Shown here: piece after piece, positions 17,769 to 27,679 of the stretch
Layout: every line of letters begins with the position of its first letter
Position numbering within the stretch: the stretch's first letter is position 1
DNA from: Bacteriovoracaceae bacterium
Lineage (GTDB): Bacteria > Bdellovibrionota > UBA1018
Assembly: GCA_947463705.1 (NCBI GenBank)
Contig: CANHSO010000005.1
Coordinates: 1-39,613 of the forward strand
Length of the DNA stretch: 39,613 nt
Reading direction: 5' to 3'
Made by a program: the position numbers and the translations under genes
The notes under the pieces: generated by a model
Told to the model about the DNA's origin: nothing
The model's input: the letters and a program-made list of their open reading frames with translations, nothing else
Database searches by the model: none

Positions 17769-18995
17769 CTACCAGGCAAATCGGTAATAAACTTCTTCAA
17801 ATTTCTGAAAGGGAAGAATCCAAAAATTGGCATCCAAGCCTGGTTCAAGCGTCCCCTTAGATGCTGACAAACCCAAGGCGCGAGCTCCATTGTAGGTCAC
17901 AGCAGCAAAGATCTCAGCACGTGTCATCCCCAAATAAAGAGCTGCTATCGTCATCACAGACGGGAGAGACAAGCCCATAAAAGTGCCTGGGTTAAAATCC
18001 GTTGCCAGGGCCACCCTGACACCTTGGTTCAGAAGCTTCCGTGCCGGCGCTTGAGCCGCCTTAAGGTAGAAAGCAGTACCTGGAAGCAGAACCGCAACGA
18101 CCTCTGAACAAGAGAGACTTTGCACTCCTCGATCCGAGACCCGGAGCAGATGGTCTGCTGAGAGCGCCCCCAGCTCTGCCGCCAGAGAGGCTGATTCAGT
18201 ATTATTCAACTCATCGGCATGGATTTTAGTTCTGAAGCCCATCCTCTTGGCTGCTCCAAGAATTTCGCGTCCTTCATCGCAAGTAAAATAGCCCTCGTCG
18301 ATGAATACATCGCAGGCATCCGCTAACCGTTTTTTCTGAATCTCAGGTAAAGTACGATGAATCATCTCTTGAATGTAGTCGCGTCGATCCCGACCTTGCG
18401 GTATTGCGTGCGCTCCCATGTAGGTCGCGGTCAAGGTCATCTGAGGAAACTTTTTTTTCAGCAGAGCAATGGCTCTGAGACTTTTCATTTCAGACTCAAA
18501 ATCAAGCCCATACCCACTCTTAATCTCAACCGTTCGAACTCCGCGACGATAAATTTCTTTTAACCGCTCAGCCCCCAGCTTAACCAACTGGGCCTCGCTC
18601 GATGCACGAGTCGCTTGGACCGTACTTAGGATGCCACCGCCCCTTTTTGAAATTTCTTCATAAGTTGCACCGGCACAGCGCGCGGAGAACTCCTCTGAAC
18701 GATCTCCGTCAAAGATGAGATGAGTATGACAATCGACGAGACCAGGAATCACTGCTTTTTTTCCTCGAAGATCTAAGTGAGGGATTTTTTTCCACCGCTT
18801 CGGAAGTTCTTCTGTGCTCCCCACCCACTCAATTCGATCCGGGACTTCATATCGCCCCACTTTTTTGGTCCGGTAAACCAAAGCTCCATCTGGGATGCGC
18901 CCAAGATCTTCGTCAGTCACCCGCACGCCGTCTTTTATTCGAACTCCAGCACCCGTGAGTAATTCACTTGCATGAGTAATTACCTTAAACGACAC
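17769..18995 (-). CDS. hutI: Imidazolonepropionase
   Basis: 408-aa ORF; VIPGLVDCHTHLIFDGDRSEEFSARCAGATYEEI, GGGILSTVQATR, EIKSGYGLD, LATDFNPGT; next to hutH. Confidence 0.95.
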   Translation of the reverse strand: MSFKVITHASELLTGAGVRIKDGVRVTDEDLGRIPDGALVYRTKKVGRYEVPDRIEWVGSTEELPKRWKKIPHLDLRGKKAVIPGLVDCHTHLIFDGDRSEEFSARCAGATYEEISKRGGGILSTVQATRASSEAQLVKLGAERLKEIYRRGVRTVEIKSGYGLDFESEMKSLRAIALLKKKFPQMTLTATYMGAHAIPQGRDRRDYIQEMIHRTLPEIQKKRLADACDVFIDEGYFTCDEGREILGAAKRMGFRTKIHADELNNTESASLAAELGALSADHLLRVSDRGVQSLSCSEVVAVLLPGTAFYLKAAQAPARKLLNQGVRVALATDFNPGTFMGLSLPSVMTIAALYLGMTRAEIFAAVTYNGARALGLSASKGTLEPGLDANFWILPFQKFEEVYYRFAW

Positions 18996-19004
18996 CGGGA
19001 CCTC

Positions 19005-20540
19005 TCAGTTTGAACTCACGCTTTGGATGATTTGGAGCATTTCATCAGAGTTCATCATTTCTAAAACTGCACCAAAGTCTTCCGAGAAAGGACGATCGCC
19101 ATCCAGGCGCTTGATTCTGCGTCGAATCATGTGGTGAACTTTCTCCAAAGGCTCGGTGCTTCTCAAGGGACGCAAAAGGTCCACCCCCTGTGCAGCCGCG
19201 AGCAACTCAAGGGAAAGTACACGTTGTGAGTTCGCAATAACCATTCCAGCTTTTCTCGCTGCCCAAGCCCCCATACTCACGTGATCTTCCTTGTCAGCAC
19301 TGGTCGGAATTGAATCAACGCTGGCCGGGTGACAAAGCGTTTTATTCTCAGAAACCAAACTTGCTGCAGTCACTTGAACAATCATAAAGCCACTATTCAA
19401 ACCGCCTTGGACGGTCAAAAATGCAGGCAAACCAGAGGTTGCTGGGTTCACTAGTTTTTCAAGTCTTTGTTCGGAAATGCTTGCAAGCTCCGCCGCAGCG
19501 ATCGAGAGCATGTCCATCGCGTTAGCCAGAATCTGACCGTGAAAATTACCCCCATTCAGAATTTTTCCCTCTTCAGGAAAAATCAGCGGATTATCAGTGA
19601 CTGAGTTCACCTCACGCTCTAATACCTGACGCACAAAAGTCAGAATATCGCGAGACGCTCCGTGCACCTGGGGAATACATCGAAGACTATAAGGATCTTG
19701 AACTCGATTACAGTCCTCATGGCTTTTTCCAATTTCGCTCCTCTGGCCCCTTGGAGTGAGCCACTTGAGGACATTTTCAGCGACTTGAGCTTGGCCGGGA
19801 TGAGGTCTTACTCGATGGATCGCTGGATCAAATGCTGCTGGCGTACCTCGAAGGGCCTCCACTGACATTGCCCCGATCAAATCAGCCAAGTCAGCAAGGC
19901 GCTCCGCCTTCAAAAGATGGAGAGTCCCTAGGGCCGCCATAAACTGAGTGCCATTAATGAGAGCAAGCCCCTCTTTAGGACCTAGGCGAATCGGTTGTAT
20001 CCCTGCTGCCTTAAGTGCCTGAGCCCCGCTCATCTCTTGCCCACGAAACCGAGCACGTCCCTCTCCAATTAACGGCAATGCTAAATGAGACAAAGGAGCT
20101 AAATCACCGCTTGCTCCGACCGAGCCCTGTTCAGGAACGACGGGAATCACACCCCGGTTCAGCAGGAGTAAAATCTGCTCAACTAGCTGTAGACTAACTC
20201 CAGAATGCCCAATGGACAAACTGGCGGCCCTGAGTACCAGCATGGCGCGAACTGCGGCATCTGGAAGTGCCGCACCTACACCACACGCATGCGATCGAAG
20301 TAAATTGTGTTGAAGCGACTCGAGATCAGCGGATGATATACGAACGTGAGAGAGAAGTCCAAAACCAGTATTCACGCCATAATAAGTTTCGCCCGTCAGA
20401 AGTCGAGACTTCAAAAATTCATGTGCTGCTTGAATTTTTGCTCTGGCTTGAGCAGAAAGATCAACTTGTTTCTGATTGACTGCAACCTGGAAAATATCTT
20501 CAAGTGTGAGTGGCTGTGCACCCAAATGCAATGTTTCCAT
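19005..20540 (-). CDS. hutH: Histidine ammonia-lyase
   Basis: 511-aa ORF; YGVNTGFG, GSVGASGDLAPLSHLALPLIGEG (ASG MIO motif), QDPYSLRCIPQVHGA. Confidence 0.97.
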   Translation of the reverse strand: METLHLGAQPLTLEDIFQVAVNQKQVDLSAQARAKIQAAHEFLKSRLLTGETYYGVNTGFGLLSHVRISSADLESLQHNLLRSHACGVGAALPDAAVRAMLVLRAASLSIGHSGVSLQLVEQILLLLNRGVIPVVPEQGSVGASGDLAPLSHLALPLIGEGRARFRGQEMSGAQALKAAGIQPIRLGPKEGLALINGTQFMAALGTLHLLKAERLADLADLIGAMSVEALRGTPAAFDPAIHRVRPHPGQAQVAENVLKWLTPRGQRSEIGKSHEDCNRVQDPYSLRCIPQVHGASRDILTFVRQVLEREVNSVTDNPLIFPEEGKILNGGNFHGQILANAMDMLSIAAAELASISEQRLEKLVNPATSGLPAFLTVQGGLNSGFMIVQVTAASLVSENKTLCHPASVDSIPTSADKEDHVSMGAWAARKAGMVIANSQRVLSLELLAAAQGVDLLRPLRSTEPLEKVHHMIRRRIKRLDGDRPFSEDFGAVLEMMNSDEMLQIIQSVSSN

Positions 20541-20542
20541 TT

Positions 20543-21229
20543 TTATCCCTCCCCGATTCGGTCCCTAAACTTTCGAATAGCATCCTTTCTATTCTTTTGT
20601 CCAAAAATCGCAGAACCTGCAACAAAGGCGTCGACACCCGCATTTCTCAAGACCGAAACATGATCAAGACTGACTCCCCCATCAATTTCGATGAGAAAAG
20701 GGCGTCCTGCTCGCATTTTTGCAATCTTCTTAACTTTTTCGAGTGATCCGTTCACAAACTTTTGCCCACCAAAGCCAGGATTTACGCTCATGACCAAGAC
20801 CAAATCTACAAAATCTAAAATCTCCTCCAAATGACTTACGGAGGTGCCTGGATTAATTGAAACTCCGGGGTGACATCCCAGCTCTCGAATTTGCTGAAGA
20901 AGTCGATTCAAATGACGGGTGGACTCAACGTGAACCGTGATCCAGTTCGCTCCCGCACGCGCAAAAGACTCAATCCAGTCCTCGGGGCGATCCACCATCA
21001 AATGGCAATCAATAGGAAGCTTCGTAATAGGCCGGATCGCTTCGACTAACCCCGGGCCAAAGGTCAAATAAGGGACAAAGTGTCCATCCATGATATCAAG
21101 ATGCAGCCAATCCGCCCCGGCCTGCTCAATCTCTTTTACTTCATCTGCCAAATAAGCAAAGTTAGCCGAGAGTAGAGACGGAACAATCAGGGGAGAATTT
21201 TTGGTTTTGTTTTTTTTCTGAGTCCTCAT
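20543..21229 (-). CDS. rpe: Ribulose-phosphate 3-epimerase
   Basis: 228-aa ORF; PSLLSANFAYLADEV, WLHLDIMDGHFVPYLTFGP, DCHLMVDRPE, VLVMSVNPGFGGQKF, EIDGGVS. Confidence 0.96.
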   Translation of the reverse strand: MRTQKKNKTKNSPLIVPSLLSANFAYLADEVKEIEQAGADWLHLDIMDGHFVPYLTFGPGLVEAIRPITKLPIDCHLMVDRPEDWIESFARAGANWITVHVESTRHLNRLLQQIRELGCHPGVSINPGTSVSHLEEILDFVDLVLVMSVNPGFGGQKFVNGSLEKVKKIAKMRAGRPFLIEIDGGVSLDHVSVLRNAGVDAFVAGSAIFGQKNRKDAIRKFRDRIGEG

Positions 21230-21289
21230 GCTTAAGTGGTAATGGAAACCACCGAGCTCGGCAAGAAAGTACGAAAGTGGCCTAGAAGA

Positions 21290-22243
21290 TTATGGAGCGA
21301 CTTGATCGACCTGGCCTACTTTAAGGGGAAGCTTCTGCCCTTTGCCCCGAAGGCCATTCAGAAAGCCAGCAGCATCAACCGATTTTTTGCCTTCCCACTG
21401 AACCACTTGGAGTTCAAGAGACCCCTGAGGAGTCCCCAGCAACACCATCCCGGTCTTCTCGAAGAGGACCCCGGGTTGCCCCTGGATATTTTCCCGTAAA
21501 TGGGCCTTTTTCACCTTGAGCCTCTGATCAAGCATCAGACTAGTTCCGGGCCAAGGATTCAAGGCTCGCATTTTTCGATCCAACTGAGCCGATGTCTCTC
21601 GATACGGATCTAGCCATTCCATCTCTTTGGAGAGCTTTGAAGCGTAGGTCACCTGGGCTACATCCTGAGATTGGCCAGCCAAGGTTTTATCCGCTAATCC
21701 ATGTAGAGTGGGTAGGATTAAACGAGCGCCGATCTCAGCAAGACGATCATGAACAGATCCCGCTGTATCAGTCGGAGAAATCACAGTTTTCTCCTGCAGT
21801 AGGATATCTCCTGCATCAAGCTCCTGCACAAGCCGCATGGTCGTCACTCCAGTAGCCTGATCACCTGCTAGAAGTGCCCATTGAATCGGCGCAGCACCGC
21901 GCCACCGAGGTAAGAGAGATGAGTGCACGTTCACACAACCGAGTGGAGGTAACTCCAAAACATTTCTTCTCAAAATCTGCCCATAGGCCACAACGACGAT
22001 CACGTCCGGCTTAAACTGCTGGAGCTGTTCGAATTGCCCGGATTGAGAAAGCTTTTCTGGCTGGACGATGGGCACGCCCCATTGCATCGCTCTTGCCTTA
22101 ACCGGTGAAACACGGGTCTCAAGTCCCCGACCCACTGGACGATCGGGCTGGGTGTATACAGCCACCAAATTAAAGGACGAATGAATTGCTTCAAGAGAGG
22201 GCACTGCAAACTCAGGGGTACCCATAAAAACGACTCTCAACAT
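21290..22243 (-). CDS. fmt: Methionyl-tRNA formyltransferase
   Basis: 317-aa ORF; VVFMGTPEFAVPSLEAI, TQPDRPVGRG, GCVNVHSSLLPRWRGAAPIQWALLAGD. Confidence 0.97.
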   Translation of the reverse strand: MLRVVFMGTPEFAVPSLEAIHSSFNLVAVYTQPDRPVGRGLETRVSPVKARAMQWGVPIVQPEKLSQSGQFEQLQQFKPDVIVVVAYGQILRRNVLELPPLGCVNVHSSLLPRWRGAAPIQWALLAGDQATGVTTMRLVQELDAGDILLQEKTVISPTDTAGSVHDRLAEIGARLILPTLHGLADKTLAGQSQDVAQVTYASKLSKEMEWLDPYRETSAQLDRKMRALNPWPGTSLMLDQRLKVKKAHLRENIQGQPGVLFEKTGMVLLGTPQGSLELQVVQWEGKKSVDAAGFLNGLRGKGQKLPLKVGQVDQVAP

Positions 22244-22251
22244 CAGATCAC

Positions 22252-22887
22252 CTAAATCTCAAAATCTCGTTTTTTCTTAGCTTTTTTTGATGGAGATTGA
22301 TCTCCCGCCTTCTCGCTCTCGCGAAGGGCTCTTTCTTCTCGGAGCATTTTGCGCACTTTTTCTTTTTTAAGTGGGCTGAGCCGATCGATGAAGAGGGTTC
22401 CATCGAGGTGGTCCATCTCGTGTTGAAGAGCAATCGCAAGCAAGCCATCGGCACTCAAGGTCTTGGTGAGGCCATCAATATCTTGAAAGCGCACCTTAAT
22501 TTTCTCGAATCGCTTGACCTCAGCATTAAACTCAGGAACTGAGAGACAACCCTCGGCAATGGCCGTTGTGCCCTCTTTATACGTGATCTCGGGATTGATG
22601 ATAATCTGGGGTCTTTTGTTGGTGATGAGGTTGTTACCCACCACTTCGACTCCTGTAGGGGGATGAGCCCCCTCCTCAAGCTCCTCCAAATCATACTCGG
22701 TATCGATCACTAGGATCCTCTGAAGGATTCCAACTTGGTTCGCTGCTAGGCCAATTCCTGGAGCTTCATACATGGTTTCTAGCATTTGATCAGCGAGCGA
22801 ATAGAGACTTCTCTCGACTCGAGCGATCGGCGCAGCCTTTTTGGTCAATATATCATCTGGAAAAGTAAAAATTTTCAGGGTAGCCAT
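22252..22887 (-). CDS. def: Peptide deformylase
   Basis: 211-aa ORF; PGIGLAANQVG, EGCLSVP, QHEMDHLDGTLFIDRL. Confidence 0.97.
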   Translation of the reverse strand: MATLKIFTFPDDILTKKAAPIARVERSLYSLADQMLETMYEAPGIGLAANQVGILQRILVIDTEYDLEELEEGAHPPTGVEVVGNNLITNKRPQIIINPEITYKEGTTAIAEGCLSVPEFNAEVKRFEKIKVRFQDIDGLTKTLSADGLLAIALQHEMDHLDGTLFIDRLSPLKKEKVRKMLREERALRESEKAGDQSPSKKAKKKRDFEI

Positions 22888-22936
22888 GGAATTTCTTTGC
22901 AGGGTATCAGGCCTGGGTTTGTAAGTCTAGACTAGA

Positions 22937-24013
22937 CTATCGGCCTTTACGAGCAATGAGCGTTGCCGCCAAGACTACGAAGATTAAACTCGGTAACCAT
23001 GCGGCGAGCCAAGGAGGCAACGCACCACTGGTTCCCAGAGATAAGCTGACTGAGTAAAAAAGCCAATAAAAAAATGTCACGGCCAGGCATAAAGCCAGAT
23101 CTCTAGCAGCCCCCCCCTCCCTCCTTGACTTCAAGGAAAAGGGCACAGCCAAGAAAAGCATCACAATTGGTATGAAACTGAGGCTTGCTCTCGAGTGGAG
23201 TTTAACTTCGTAAGCCTTAGTATCAGCACCCGCTTCCTTCATCCGCTCCACGTAGCGCCTGAGATCTCCGGTCCGTAGGCCATCAACTTCCTTATCAATT
23301 TCTTGGAAATCAGCTGGAGTTTCGGCAATTTGCATCTTTTTCGTTTTGAAGCCCTGGATCAAGGGAAACTGGCTTTCTGGGGTGAACACAGTAACAGTCC
23401 CATCTACTAGGTTCCAAGCCTGATCATCGAATTGAGCTTTTTGGGCCTCAATCACTTCAACGAGATTAAAATCTCCATCGAATGTAAAAACCGCGATCCC
23501 AAAAATTGTTTTTAGCCGATGGTCGAATCTTCGAAGATTATAGATCATATTTTTGGACCGGTACCAGATCTTGTCTCGCTGCAAATCCAAAAAAAAGTCC
23601 TGCTTCTTCTGAATTTCCCGCATGTAATAGCCAGTCCGTTTTTTGAAAAAGGCGGGCAGCACACGATCAGACATGACCCAATTCAGAACCGAAGTCGACA
23701 TCACAACAAACAAAATCAGTCCAATGATCCGCTTTAAACTCACCCCAATCGCATAATAGGCAATCAACTCATGAGTTCTTGAGAGACCAGAGAGAGTCAT
23801 CACTGTAGCTAGCAGCACTGCGGGTCCTGCTGACTGAACGAGAATTTGAGGAGTGTTTAACAAGTGGTAGTAGACCAGCTGCCCCACCGTAAACTTAGGG
23901 TCTAACAGACCAGCAGAGATCGCTTGAAACAGGAACAGTGCAATCATTGACACGAGTGACAAGATCAGGTTTCTAGCGAAAATCCCAAATAAATAACGAT
24001 CCAACAGTCTCAC
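22937..24013 (-). CDS. LptF/LptG family LPS export permease
   Basis: 358-aa ORF; LDRYLFGIFARNLILSLV, TMTLSGLSRTHELIAYYAIGVSLKRI, ELHSR-like VKLHSRASLSFIPIVMLFLAVPFSL. Confidence 0.9.
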   Translation of the reverse strand: MRLLDRYLFGIFARNLILSLVSMIALFLFQAISAGLLDPKFTVGQLVYYHLLNTPQILVQSAGPAVLLATVMTLSGLSRTHELIAYYAIGVSLKRIIGLILFVVMSTSVLNWVMSDRVLPAFFKKRTGYYMREIQKKQDFFLDLQRDKIWYRSKNMIYNLRRFDHRLKTIFGIAVFTFDGDFNLVEVIEAQKAQFDDQAWNLVDGTVTVFTPESQFPLIQGFKTKKMQIAETPADFQEIDKEVDGLRTGDLRRYVERMKEAGADTKAYEVKLHSRASLSFIPIVMLFLAVPFSLKSRREGGAARDLALCLAVTFFYWLFYSVSLSLGTSGALPPWLAAWLPSLIFVVLAATLIARKGR

Positions 24014-24088
24014 ACAAAAAAGTGTATCAAAAACCGAATCAACATTCTTCGATATTTCTCTACAAAATCATGGGCAGTCGAGTTATTC

Positions 24089-24895
24089 TTGCCGATTATG
24101 ACCAGCAATGACCATCAGAAAAGTGAGCAAAGACCTCAAACGAACGCCGAATGGATTATTGAAACGATTGTTTCGCTAGGCCTAGCAATTCTAATTATTC
24201 TGACCTTTCGCTCCAGCATTCTGGAAGCTTTCAAAATCCCATCAGGCTCAATGATTCCCAACCTTTTGGTCGGCGATCATATTTTGGTCAACAAGCTTGC
24301 CTACGACCTTAAGGTTCCCTTTTCGGATGACCTAACCCGAGATCCGATCTACATTTTCAAGCGGGAAAACCCGAAACGGGGAGATATCATCGTATTCAGG
24401 TGGCCGGAGAATGAAAAGATCTACTTCATCAAGCGCGTCATTGGACTTCCTGGCGATACGATTGAAATGAGGAACAAGATTCTCTTCATCAACAACAAGA
24501 TGGTGACTCGAGATCGAATTCAAGACTCAAGCGTCGAAAAAACCTTCGAGAACCTCGATAGTGACAAGTACCTCTTGTCAAACCTCGAGCTCTATTTGGA
24601 GCACCTGGACACAATGGATCACAGGCTCATGATCGACAAAGCAAGCTATGCGAGCGAAAACTTCCCTCCCAGACAGGTTCCGGCAGACCAGTTTTTTGTT
24701 ATGGGTGACAACCGAGACTATTCAAACGACAGTCGATCCTGGGGGTATGTCCCCAGAAGAAACATTAAAGGCCGTGCTGTGGTTGTTTTCTTTTCTTTCT
24801 GGATCAACTTTAACGAGTGGCACTCGATTTTGCCAAGCTGGGACGAACTCAAAATCACCTTCAGACCCAGCCGAATGGGCACTCTCATTCGTTAG
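24089..24895 (+). CDS. lepB: Signal peptidase I (TTG start; ATG alternative at 24098)
   Basis: IPSGSMIPNLLVGDHILVNKLAYDL (Ser), GDIIVFRWPENEKIYFIKRVIGLPGD (Lys), FFVMGDNRDYSNDSRSWGYVP. Confidence 0.96.
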   Translation: MPIMTSNDHQKSEQRPQTNAEWIIETIVSLGLAILIILTFRSSILEAFKIPSGSMIPNLLVGDHILVNKLAYDLKVPFSDDLTRDPIYIFKRENPKRGDIIVFRWPENEKIYFIKRVIGLPGDTIEMRNKILFINNKMVTRDRIQDSSVEKTFENLDSDKYLLSNLELYLEHLDTMDHRLMIDKASYASENFPPRQVPADQFFVMGDNRDYSNDSRSWGYVPRRNIKGRAVVVFFSFWINFNEWHSILPSWDELKITFRPSRMGTLIR

Positions 24896-25612
24896 AAAAA
24901 GTTTCGTAATTTTAGCCAAAGAGCTCACGATTTTACCTAGCCCTCTTCTGAGAGCTGGGTGAAGTGCGTCCACCTTTTGGGCTATTTGGGGACCATTTCG
25001 ATAGTACCACCTAATAAAACCACGACCCCAGGGTTGCCGAGCTAAGAATTCATCTCTAAAACGTCTGAGCGTTGGCAGAGCTGGTTCATCAATCACATCC
25101 AACAGGGAGGTCACAACAAAGCACCGAGAGACTGCTAAAATCTTATAAGCAGATTTAAACTCGTTGGGATGTTTTGGCTTTCCATTGGCAATGTATTTTC
25201 TCAAGGTTTCTGCACAGACGGCCTGAAAAGGCATCCCCTTGGTGAACTGGATGTATTTTCGCATGAATTGCTGAAACTCTTTATTCTCAACCGTCACTCG
25301 ATCATAAATTTTACAAAGGTCCCAGTACACTCCACTAATCATAATCAATTCATTACGATCTAGGGTCATATCAAAGTGCTGGGGGGTTAGCTCGCCATGA
25401 TCCACGCCTTTGACATCCTCGAGAATCCTCAAGTAAGTCACGAATGATTTGATGGCTGTGCCCATATCGTGTTTTTGAAAGGCTTGAACACCGTTTTTAG
25501 CTAGAGTGATCCGTTGACTCAGAAGCTTCCGTTTGCGATCTTCCGCAGCCACCAACATCGCATCTTCAATCTTTTTGCGAACCTGCTCTGAAGTGGTTTT
25601 TCTCTCACCCAT
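24722..25612 (-). CDS. Hypothetical protein with CFI-box-CTERM-like C-terminal segment; tail overlaps lepB antisense
   Basis: 296-aa ORF; RCFVVTSLLDVIDEPALPTLRRFRDEFLARQPWGRGFIRWYYRNGPQIAQKVDALHPALRR matches the CFI-box pattern (C-[FV]..T.....-..L..FRD..L....GR.FI..YY..GP..A). Confidence 0.75.
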   Translation of the reverse strand: MGERKTTSEQVRKKIEDAMLVAAEDRKRKLLSQRITLAKNGVQAFQKHDMGTAIKSFVTYLRILEDVKGVDHGELTPQHFDMTLDRNELIMISGVYWDLCKIYDRVTVENKEFQQFMRKYIQFTKGMPFQAVCAETLRKYIANGKPKHPNEFKSAYKILAVSRCFVVTSLLDVIDEPALPTLRRFRDEFLARQPWGRGFIRWYYRNGPQIAQKVDALHPALRRGLGKIVSSLAKITKLFLTNESAHSAGSEGDFEFVPAWQNRVPLVKVDPERKENNHSTAFNVSSGDIPPGSTVV

Positions 25613-25624
25613 ACTGATTGACCT

Positions 25625-27664
25625 TTAAACGCCATAAGGATCAACATCGATCTGAGTTCGTAGCTTACTCGCCCTACTCACTCGTTTAGAGTATCGGAGA
25701 GCCTTCTGCAAAACTTGAATTTCCCGGGCTTTAAGCAAAAGATCCCATCGAAAAATCCCGTTCGACTTCTCCAAAAAAGCCTCACTCGGACCCAACACAT
25801 CCAGCCCAGACCCCAGAGGAAACTCCGATCGCAAAAGATCCCCTAGACTTAGAGCTGCCCGGCTGACTTGGGCTTGATCAAGCCCTTCTACCCTCAATCG
25901 AGCAATACGACCAAATGGCGGATAATGGAGCGCCATTCTTAGCTCCCGCTCCGTCTCGAAAAAGCTCTCCTCGCTTTGAAGGCCCGAAACGACTTGCAAA
26001 ACCGGATGCTCCGCATCAAAGGCTTGAATCAGAACAGTTCCTGATTTTTCTCCTCGCCCAGCGCGACCCGAAACCTGCTTCAAAATTTGAAATGCTCTTT
26101 CAGGCGCTCGAAAGTCTGGCCATCTAAAGAGTGAGTCTGCCAAAACCACCACCACCAGGGTCACGTTGGGAAAGTCATGTCCTTTCACTAAGAGCTGAGT
26201 CCCCAAAAGCAGGTTAGATTGCCCTGATCTGAAACGATCCAAAATCTCATTCAGTCGGGAAGTACTCGTGACCAGGTCTCGATCGAGTCGAGCAATTCTA
26301 GCCCCTTGAATTAACTTTGGCAGGTCGTCCTCAAGACTCTCCGTACCTGCTCCCATGGCTTGAAGATGAGTTCCCTGACACCCCTTACAGTTGAAAGGAA
26401 TCGGTTCAAAATAACCACAGTGATGGCATTTCAGCTGCCGTTTCGACCGATGAACCGCTAAAGAAATCGAGCAATGACTGCACTCGCTCACTGTTCCACA
26501 CTCTTTACAAAGCAAGTAGGCCGCAAAGCCTCTTCGATTTAGGTAAACGATGACTTGATGGCCAGAATCTATGGTTTCTTGAATTCGGCTTAAAGCGAGC
26601 ACTGAAAGTGGGGCTTGAGTACCCTGAACTTTTTCTTCCGTTTTGAGATCAACGATTTCAACATAAGGCAGACCATGCGCTCCGACACGGTGTTTGAGCT
26701 CACCTAGAGCATACCGACCCTCTTTCACCCGCTCCAAACTCTCCAAACTTGGGGTCGCTGATCCAAGGACCACGAGTGATTGAGTAAACTTTCCTCGAAC
26801 CACAGCAAGATCTCGAGCATGGTATCTCACTCGATCCTCTTGTTTGTAGCTAGCGTCATGCTCCTCATCGACTACAATCAAACCTAGATTCTGCAAGGGG
26901 GCAAAAATCCCAGAACGCGCTCCCACCACCACACGAACTTCACCCTCAGCTAAAGACTGATTCAGATCTCGCCGTTTAGCTGCGGGTATTGCGGAGTGCC
27001 AAAGTCCTATTGGCTCCCCTAGACTCTCTTCAAATCTTCGGTGAAGTTGGGGGGTGAGAGCAATCTCAGGCAGCAAAACCAAAACGCCTTGCCCATCAGC
27101 AAGTGCCTTACGAGCCAGTTCAATATAAACTTCTGTTTTTCCGCTACCCGTAACGCCGTGCAAAAGAGCCGTCTTTCCCAGTCTGAGTTGTCTGAGCTGA
27201 TCGAACTGCCCAATCACCTGCAACTGATCCGCGGTAAGGTTGACACTTCGAGCCATTGCGCCAGAAAAAGCTATTTTTTTGGCGGGACGCTTGAGCTTAC
27301 GAACATCTGAGTTGAGCATCGGAGCGGCACACGCAAGCACCTCCCCGAGAGGAGCAAAATAATAGTCGTGTGCCCAGCGACACAAACTCAAGACGTCCTG
27401 AGCCATTTTAGGTACATCGCTCAGGACGTCTTCAACCTCTTTTAATTGATCCCACTCAAGACCAGGGGGTAGCTCACTTGCCGGCTTAGAAGGCTCAACA
27501 ACAAACGCATCTAAAGTGGCCTTACCAAAAGGCACCCGAACAAATCCGCCAACTTCAATTCTTGAACTCAGCCGCTCTGGCAGTCGATAAGTAAACAGTC
27601 CGTCTAAGGGACGGGGAACCGCTACAGATAAGATTTGCTGAGACTCCAAAATGAACCTCGTCAA
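25625..27664 (-). CDS. priA: Primosomal protein N' (PriA helicase)
   Basis: 679-aa ORF; LLHGVTGSGKTEVY, VDEEHD, GSATPSLES, CKECGTVSECSHCSISLAVHRSKRQLKCHHCGY zinc-binding region, VSGRAGRGEKSG. Confidence 0.96.
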   Translation of the reverse strand: MTRFILESQQILSVAVPRPLDGLFTYRLPERLSSRIEVGGFVRVPFGKATLDAFVVEPSKPASELPPGLEWDQLKEVEDVLSDVPKMAQDVLSLCRWAHDYYFAPLGEVLACAAPMLNSDVRKLKRPAKKIAFSGAMARSVNLTADQLQVIGQFDQLRQLRLGKTALLHGVTGSGKTEVYIELARKALADGQGVLVLLPEIALTPQLHRRFEESLGEPIGLWHSAIPAAKRRDLNQSLAEGEVRVVVGARSGIFAPLQNLGLIVVDEEHDASYKQEDRVRYHARDLAVVRGKFTQSLVVLGSATPSLESLERVKEGRYALGELKHRVGAHGLPYVEIVDLKTEEKVQGTQAPLSVLALSRIQETIDSGHQVIVYLNRRGFAAYLLCKECGTVSECSHCSISLAVHRSKRQLKCHHCGYFEPIPFNCKGCQGTHLQAMGAGTESLEDDLPKLIQGARIARLDRDLVTSTSRLNEILDRFRSGQSNLLLGTQLLVKGHDFPNVTLVVVVLADSLFRWPDFRAPERAFQILKQVSGRAGRGEKSGTVLIQAFDAEHPVLQVVSGLQSEESFFETERELRMALHYPPFGRIARLRVEGLDQAQVSRAALSLGDLLRSEFPLGSGLDVLGPSEAFLEKSNGIFRWDLLLKAREIQVLQKALRYSKRVSRASKLRTQIDVDPYGV

Positions 27665-27679
27665 AATGCGATCATGCCG

